A stretch of DNA of 8,789 bases from Oscillospiraceae bacterium (GTDB lineage Bacteria > Bacillota_A > Clostridia > Oscillospirales > Oscillospiraceae), in contig JAFYVA010000081.1 in the NCBI GenBank assembly GCA_017549325.1, positions 1 to 8,789 of the forward strand. Direction: 5' to 3'. Shown in pieces: positions 6,010 through 8,789 of this stretch. The position numbers were made by a program, and so were the translations under genes. Below the pieces are notes generated by a model that worked only from the letters and a program-made list of their open reading frames with translations, did not search any database and had not been told where the DNA came from. Position 1 is the first letter of the stretch; each line of letters begins with the position of its first letter.

Positions 6010-6903
6010 TCACAGCAGCGGCAGCGTTCTGTCGCGGCCCATGAAGAAGAGGGCCACCGTGCCGGGGCCGGTGTGGGAGCCGATGGTGGTGCCCACATAG
6101 TAGATCTCCACCTTGCCCTGCAGCTTGGGGAAACGCGCCTCGATGAGGTCGGCCACGGCGCGGGCGTCGTCGTAGCAGTGGGAGTGGGAGATGTAGCACT
6201 TGCCGTCGTAGTCCAGACCCTTGTCGGCGTACTGCTCCATCCGCTCCACGATCTCGGCGATGACCTTGCGCTTGCCGCGGATCTTGGCACGGGGAATGAG
6301 GCATCCCCGCTCGTCCATGTTCAGCAGCGGGCAGATGTTCAGCACGCCGCCGATAAAGCCGCTGGTCTTGGACACGCGGCCACCCTTGACGTAGAAGGTC
6401 AGGTCGGTGGAGAAGAACCACAGGTTCATCTTCAGGCGATTCTCCATGGCCCATGCGTACAGTTCATCCACGGATGCGCCGGCATCGCGCTTGTCGGCCA
6501 GCAGCTCCATCAGCAGACCGTAGCCCGAGGAGGCGCCCAGCGAGTCCACGATGTGGATCTTTCTCTCGGGGAACTGCTCGCGGAGGATCAGGGCGGCGGA
6601 GCAGGCGGAGTTGTAGCTGCCGCTGAGACCGGAGGACAGGGACACGTGGAGAATGTCCTTGCCCGACTCCAGAATGGGGGTAAAGAACTCCAGATACTGG
6701 GAGATGTTCACCTGAGAGGTAGAGGTATCGGCGCCGTTGGCCATCGCCTCGTAGAACTGGGGGAAGGGGACGGACTGGCCCAGATCATCGGGATAGACGG
6801 TGCCGTCGAGAGTGAAGTGGAAGCACACATATTGGATATCGCGTGCGGCAAAATGCTCGGCCGTCAGGTCGGCGGTGGAGCAGCAGGTCAATGCATAGGA
6901 CAT
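6010..6903 (-). CDS. DegV family protein (FakB-like fatty-acid-binding protein)
   Basis: A 297-aa cytoplasmic protein of the DegV family. Characterised members (FakB) hold a fatty acid while the kinase FakA phosphorylates it, feeding phospholipid synthesis. Visible family blocks are CSTADL (8-13), TSTSQ (60-64), VSLSSGLSGSYNSA (87-100), VDSLGASSGYG (119-129), YVKGGRVSKTSGFIGG (171-186) and the C-terminal TIGSHTGPG...FFMGRD (273-291), in which the Ser/His residues line the carboxylate end of the ligand in FakB structures. The length is close to the normal 280-290. The start at 6903 is fixed by AAAAGGAG 9 nt upstream on the minus strand; a 47-codon extension runs through the promoter and is rejected. 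Neighbours do not include a fakA kinase. The ligand chain type cannot be read from sequence. Confidence 0.93.
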   Translation of the reverse strand: MSYALTCCSTADLTAEHFAARDIQYVCFHFTLDGTVYPDDLGQSVPFPQFYEAMANGADTSTSQVNISQYLEFFTPILESGKDILHVSLSSGLSGSYNSACSAALILREQFPERKIHIVDSLGASSGYGLLMELLADKRDAGASVDELYAWAMENRLKMNLWFFSTDLTFYVKGGRVSKTSGFIGGVLNICPLLNMDERGCLIPRAKIRGKRKVIAEIVERMEQYADKGLDYDGKCYISHSHCYDDARAVADLIEARFPKLQGKVEIYYVGTTIGSHTGPGTVALFFMGRDRTLPLL

Positions 6904-6934
6904 GGGAAAAAACTCCTTTTCGTAAGCTGTGGCC

Positions 6935-6964
6935 AGTATATGCCCGAACCGCACCAAAAGGCAA
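6935..6964 (-). promoter_or_regulatory. Sigma-A promoter for degV
   Basis: On the minus strand, TTGCCT (6964-6959), an 18-nt spacer and TATACT (6940-6935). Transcription would start near 6928, giving a short leader of about 25 nt that holds only the ribosome binding site. Confidence 0.6.
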
Positions 6965-7001
6965 CCTACAGACGGGGGAGAGGCGCTCCAGAAACGCGAG
7001 A

Positions 7002-7030
7002 GAGGCACTCTACGTATGGTAGAGTGCCTC
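7002..7030. repeat. Perfect 12-bp inverted repeat between XRE gene and degV
   Basis: GAGGCACTCTAC (7002-7013) and its exact complement (7019-7030) enclose a 5-nt loop. A run of seven A follows on the plus strand (7031-7037). For the minus-strand XRE transcript this puts the T-tract before the hairpin, the wrong order for an intrinsic terminator. It starts 38 bp upstream of the degV -35 and 19 bp past the XRE stop codon. It may protect the 3' end of the XRE mRNA or serve as a protein-binding dyad for degV control. Confidence 0.6.
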
Positions 7031-7048
7031 AAAAAAATGATCAAATCT

Positions 7049-7618
7049 TTACTTTTTCACGCGGAATGCCAGGAAAACGATGGTGATCGTGGGAACAAGC
7101 AGCAAAAACAGCTGCCAGGGGTTGTCGTTGAGAAACAGGAGATAGAAAGCGGTGATGACGCTGATGGCCAGCGCCGCCACGATAAAGCGGTTGCCTCGAC
7201 CCTGATGGAATACCGACTGCATCACCAGCAGCGTGATGAGGGAGATGGGCAGTGCGAACAGCAGGATCTGCCACAGGATATAGCCCGCCAGCCAGAAGGC
7301 CACGAACAGTGCCAGTGCCAGCGCCCACACGCCCAGCGTGGCGATGGCGGTGATGATGCGGGTGTTGTAGGGCGTGGGCTTGTTGTAGATGACGGGGTCT
7401 TTCTCCCCGTGTACGGTGAGCAGATAGTCCACGCTGACGCCGAAAACATCGGCAATATCCATCAGCACGAACACGTCGGTGGTCACCTCGCCCCGCTCCC
7501 ATTTGGAGATGGTCTTGTCGGAGTAGCTGAGCTTTTCGCCAAGCTCTGCCTGTGTCATGCCTGCGGCCAGACGCAGCCGAATGAGATTGCTGGCAATGGT
7601 GGCTTTTCGTTCATCCAT
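7049..7618 (-). CDS. XRE-family transcriptional regulator with four-helix membrane domain
   Basis: A 189-aa protein combining an N-terminal DNA-binding domain with a membrane part. Residues about 8-66 form an XRE/Cro-CI helix-turn-helix: IRLRLAAGMTQAELGEKL, then SDKTISKWERG with the recognition helix around 33-41, and DVFVLMDIADVFGVSVDYLL closing the five-helix fold. After a polar linker (70-86), hydrophobic segments near 88-110, 113-135, 146-163 and 168-186 predict four membrane helices, so the regulator should be tethered to the inner face of the membrane. Such HTH-membrane proteins are common in Clostridia; ligand and targets are unknown. AAAGGAGG lies 7 nt before the ATG on the minus strand. 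It has its own strong promoter with a dyad over it, so autoregulation is likely. degV follows 145 bp downstream from a separate promoter. Confidence 0.88.
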   Translation of the reverse strand: MDERKATIASNLIRLRLAAGMTQAELGEKLSYSDKTISKWERGEVTTDVFVLMDIADVFGVSVDYLLTVHGEKDPVIYNKPTPYNTRIITAIATLGVWALALALFVAFWLAGYILWQILLFALPISLITLLVMQSVFHQGRGNRFIVAALAISVITAFYLLFLNDNPWQLFLLLVPTITIVFLAFRVKK

Positions 7619-7640
7619 ACCGCGTCCTCCTTTCGTAGGG

Positions 7641-7658
7641 TACTATATTTATTATGTA
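7641..7658. promoter_or_regulatory. Imperfect dyad over the XRE promoter (possible operator)
   Basis: An 18-bp sequence with two-fold symmetry of the form TAC-N3-AT-N2-AT-N3-GTA covers the -10 element and extends to about the start site of the XRE gene. XRE regulators often bind such dyads in their own promoters. The region is AT-rich, so chance symmetry is possible. Confidence 0.3.
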
Positions 7659-7679
7659 TGAAAACGGCGACCCTGTCAA
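7651..7679 (-). promoter_or_regulatory. Strong sigma-A promoter for the XRE regulator
   Basis: On the minus strand, a consensus TTGACA (7679-7674), a 17-nt spacer and CATAAT (7656-7651, five of six matches). Transcription would start near 7644, about 26 nt before the ATG. Confidence 0.8.
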
Positions 7680-7695
7680 GGGGTGTGCAAAGCAC

Positions 7696-7724
7696 AAAAA
7701 AAGACCACCCATTCGGGTGGTCTT
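7696..7724 (-). terminator. Rho-independent terminator after rpmA
   Basis: AAGACCACCC (7701-7710) pairs perfectly with GGGTGGTCTT (7715-7724) around a 4-nt loop, with a seven-base A run at 7696-7702 that becomes a U-tract on the minus-strand transcript. It ends the rplU-prp-rpmA operon just upstream of the XRE promoter. The T run on the other side makes it potentially bidirectional. Confidence 0.9.
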
Positions 7725-7737
7725 TTTATTCCACAGA

Positions 7738-8019
7738 TTACTCGGCGGGGTAGACGGAGACCTTCTTACGGTCCTTGCCCAGACGCTCGAAACGGACAAC
7801 GCCGTCAGCCTTGGCAAAGAGAGTGTGGTCGGTACCCATACCGACGTTGGCACCGGCATGGATGTGGGTGCCGCGCTGGCGAACCAGAATGTTGCCGGCG
7901 AGAACGAACTGACCGTCAGCACGCTTGGGGCCCAGACGCTTGGACTCGGAATCACGGCCGTTCTTGGTGGAACCAACGCCCTTCTTGTGGGCGAAGAACT
8001 GCAAACCAATGTTCAGCAT
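7738..8019 (-). CDS. rpmA: 50S ribosomal protein L27 (with cleavable N-terminus)
   Basis: L27, 93 aa, whose N-terminal tail reaches the peptidyl transferase centre of the 50S subunit. The protein begins [20 protein letters not shown]. In Firmicutes such L27 proteins are made with a short extension that the protease Prp removes between Phe and Ala, here after Phe9, exposing AHKKG. The core [23 protein letters not shown] and [15 protein letters not shown] is fully typical. The Shine-Dalgarno AAAGGA is about 12 nt from the ATG, rather far, but the start is fixed by the conserved extension. The gene lies 40 nt downstream of prp and is followed by a terminator rather than by obgE, its frequent neighbour. 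Confidence 0.98.
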   Translation of the reverse strand: MLNIGLQFFAHKKGVGSTKNGRDSESKRLGPKRADGQFVLAGNILVRQRGTHIHAGANVGMGTDHTLFAKADGVVRFERLGKDRKKVSVYPAE

Positions 8020-8059
8020 TTCGCAGTACCATCCTTTCTAAAAGTTGGAAGAAGTGGGT

Positions 8060-8395
8060 TCAGCTTTCGCTCTCCTGCACTTCGATAAAGTCGGGGTATT
8101 CAACGTGAAGTTCGGAAAGATACACCATCAGACCCGTCATGAGATTCTGACAGGTATTCTCCGCCGTGGGGCCCAGAGAGCCGGGGAGGCGGAAATGGAT
8201 GGTGGCCGTCTTTTCATTGACCTTCACCGAGGCACACAGGCCCATCACGTCGTTGACGGTGGCCTCCACCAGACGCACGGCGCTGGTGACGGCGGCGCAG
8301 ACGATATCCTCGCCTTCCTGCGCGTAGCCGCTGTGTCCCGCTGCATCAAACCCGATGATGCGGTTTCCTTCTGTGAGGAATGTAACGCTCGTCAT
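8060..8395 (-). CDS. prp: Ribosomal-processing cysteine protease Prp (YsxB family)
   Basis: A 111-aa cysteine protease that cleaves the N-terminal extension of L27, an essential step in ribosome assembly in Staphylococcus aureus. The family signature is present: AAGHSGYAQEGEDIVCAAVTSAV (given as AAGHSGYA at 18-25 and DIVCAAV at 30-36), with His21 and Cys33 as the catalytic pair at the same 12-residue spacing as in S. aureus. The middle and C-terminal helices contain the usual ENTCQNLMTGL segment. It lies between rplU and rpmA as in other Firmicutes, 10 nt after the rplU stop. The only ribosome binding site is a weak AAGG overlapping that stop, so translation is probably coupled to rplU. Its presence agrees with the cleavable L27 next door. 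Confidence 0.95.
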   Translation of the reverse strand: MTSVTFLTEGNRIIGFDAAGHSGYAQEGEDIVCAAVTSAVRLVEATVNDVMGLCASVKVNEKTATIHFRLPGSLGPTAENTCQNLMTGLMVYLSELHVEYPDFIEVQESES

Positions 8396-8405
8396 CTACG
8401 ATACC

Positions 8406-8717
8406 TTAGAAGCTGATCTTAGCGATCTCAACCTTGGTGTAGGGCTGACGATGACCCTGGCGTTTACGGTAGCCCTTCTTGGGGGTGTACTTGAAGATAC
8501 GGATCTTCTTGCCCTTGCCGTTCTTCACGACGGTAGCGTCCACCTTAGCGTTCTCCACCACGGGAGCGCCGATCTTGGTGTTCTCGCCGTCGACGATAGC
8601 CAGCACGCGGTCGAACACCACGGACTCACCGGCCTCGGCCTCCAGCTTCTCGATGAACAGGACGTCGCCCTCGCTCACCTTGTACTGCTTGCCGCCGGTC
8701 ACAATGATAGCCTGCAT
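8406..8717 (-). CDS. rplU: 50S ribosomal protein L21
   Basis: L21, 103 aa, the standard length, a 23S rRNA-binding protein of the large subunit. The N-terminus [20 protein letters not shown] and the C-terminal [25 protein letters not shown] are diagnostic, the latter being the basic rRNA-binding loop. AAAGGAG lies 9 nt before the ATG at 8717; the frame stays open to the window edge, but those 24 extra codons read through the leader and are not coding. It is the first gene of the rplU-prp-rpmA operon, whose promoter lies beyond the window. Confidence 0.98.
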   Translation of the reverse strand: MQAIIVTGGKQYKVSEGDVLFIEKLEAEAGESVVFDRVLAIVDGENTKIGAPVVENAKVDATVVKNGKGKKIRIFKYTPKKGYRKRQGHRQPYTKVEIAKISF

Positions 8718-8789
8718 TATTTTCAACTCCTTTACTACGGGCTCGCTCTCGTAGGAGGAAACCTGGGTTTCACTTGCTGCCCCACTCAA
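8718..8789 (-). promoter_or_regulatory. Partial rplU leader, possible L21 leader RNA
   Basis: On the minus strand, upstream of rplU, two stem-loops are visible: GAAACC-CA-GGTTTC (8771-8758) and CTACG with a 10-nt GAGCGAG-containing loop closed by CGTAG (8754-8735), directly before the ribosome binding site. An autoregulatory L21 leader is known in front of rplU operons of low-GC Gram-positives, and the position fits. I cannot confirm the match to that model from memory, and the 5' end is cut by the window. Confidence 0.45.

Noticed and set aside
7002..7030. Intrinsic terminator of the XRE gene
   Set aside because: The T-tract lies 5' of the hairpin on the transcript strand and no U-run follows it, so it is listed as an inverted repeat of uncertain role instead.
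6904..7044. 47-codon N-terminal extension of the DegV protein
   Set aside because: It would translate the 12-bp inverted repeat, the promoter and the ribosome binding site. The DegV fold begins at the methionine at 6903.
6073..7086. A 337-codon plus-strand frame opposite degV
   Set aside because: Antisense shadow of a confidently assigned gene; no motifs and no ribosome binding site.

Overview
The window looks like chromosomal DNA of a GC-rich, spore-forming Firmicute of the class Clostridia, most likely an Oscillospiraceae/Ruminococcaceae-type gut anaerobe. The evidence is strong AGGAGG-type ribosome binding sites, sigma-A-type promoters, A-tract/T-tract flanked terminators, a GerA/SpoVAF-family spore germination protein, and an L27 with the Firmicute-type cleavable N-terminus next to its protease Prp. 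The genus assignment is inference. Coding density is high, and the high GC content leaves long antisense shadow frames open.

Layout, left to right. (1) Positions 1-2385, plus strand: the 3' end of DNA polymerase I (polA), then rimI (protein N-acetyltransferase) and tsaD (tRNA t6A synthesis), closed by a rho-independent terminator. (2) Positions 2481-3940: a stand-alone SpoVAF/GerA-type spore germination gene behind a candidate sigma-G forespore promoter. (3) Positions 3941-4434: almost 500 bp without a gene. About 300 bp of it is a mosaic of palindromic repeat units arranged as two inverted pairs; the rest holds a good sigma-A promoter and a roughly 100-nt leader with small hairpins. (4) Positions 4435-5963: two overlapping lipoprotein genes, a small DUF4358-like lipoprotein and a DHHW-family (AlgX/AlgJ-like, SGNH-type) lipoprotein, sharing near-identical signal-peptide DNA. 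A perfect bidirectional terminator follows. (5) Positions 6010-7618, minus strand: a DegV-family fatty-acid-binding protein and an XRE-type regulator fused to a four-helix membrane domain, each with its own recognisable promoter. A perfect 12-bp inverted repeat lies between them. (6) Positions 7696-8789, minus strand: the ribosomal operon rplU-prp-rpmA with a partial structured leader upstream and a terminator directly after rpmA.

Most genes are housekeeping. The parts that deserve attention are the palindromic repeat mosaic, the DUF4358/DHHW lipoprotein pair (an apparent extracytoplasmic acyl-transfer module without a membrane O-acyltransferase beside it), the duplicated lipoprotein signal sequence, and the membrane-anchored XRE regulator with a dyad over its own promoter. 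I see no CRISPR array, tRNA, rRNA, insertion sequence with transposase, or phage genes, and nothing I would call a wholly new system.
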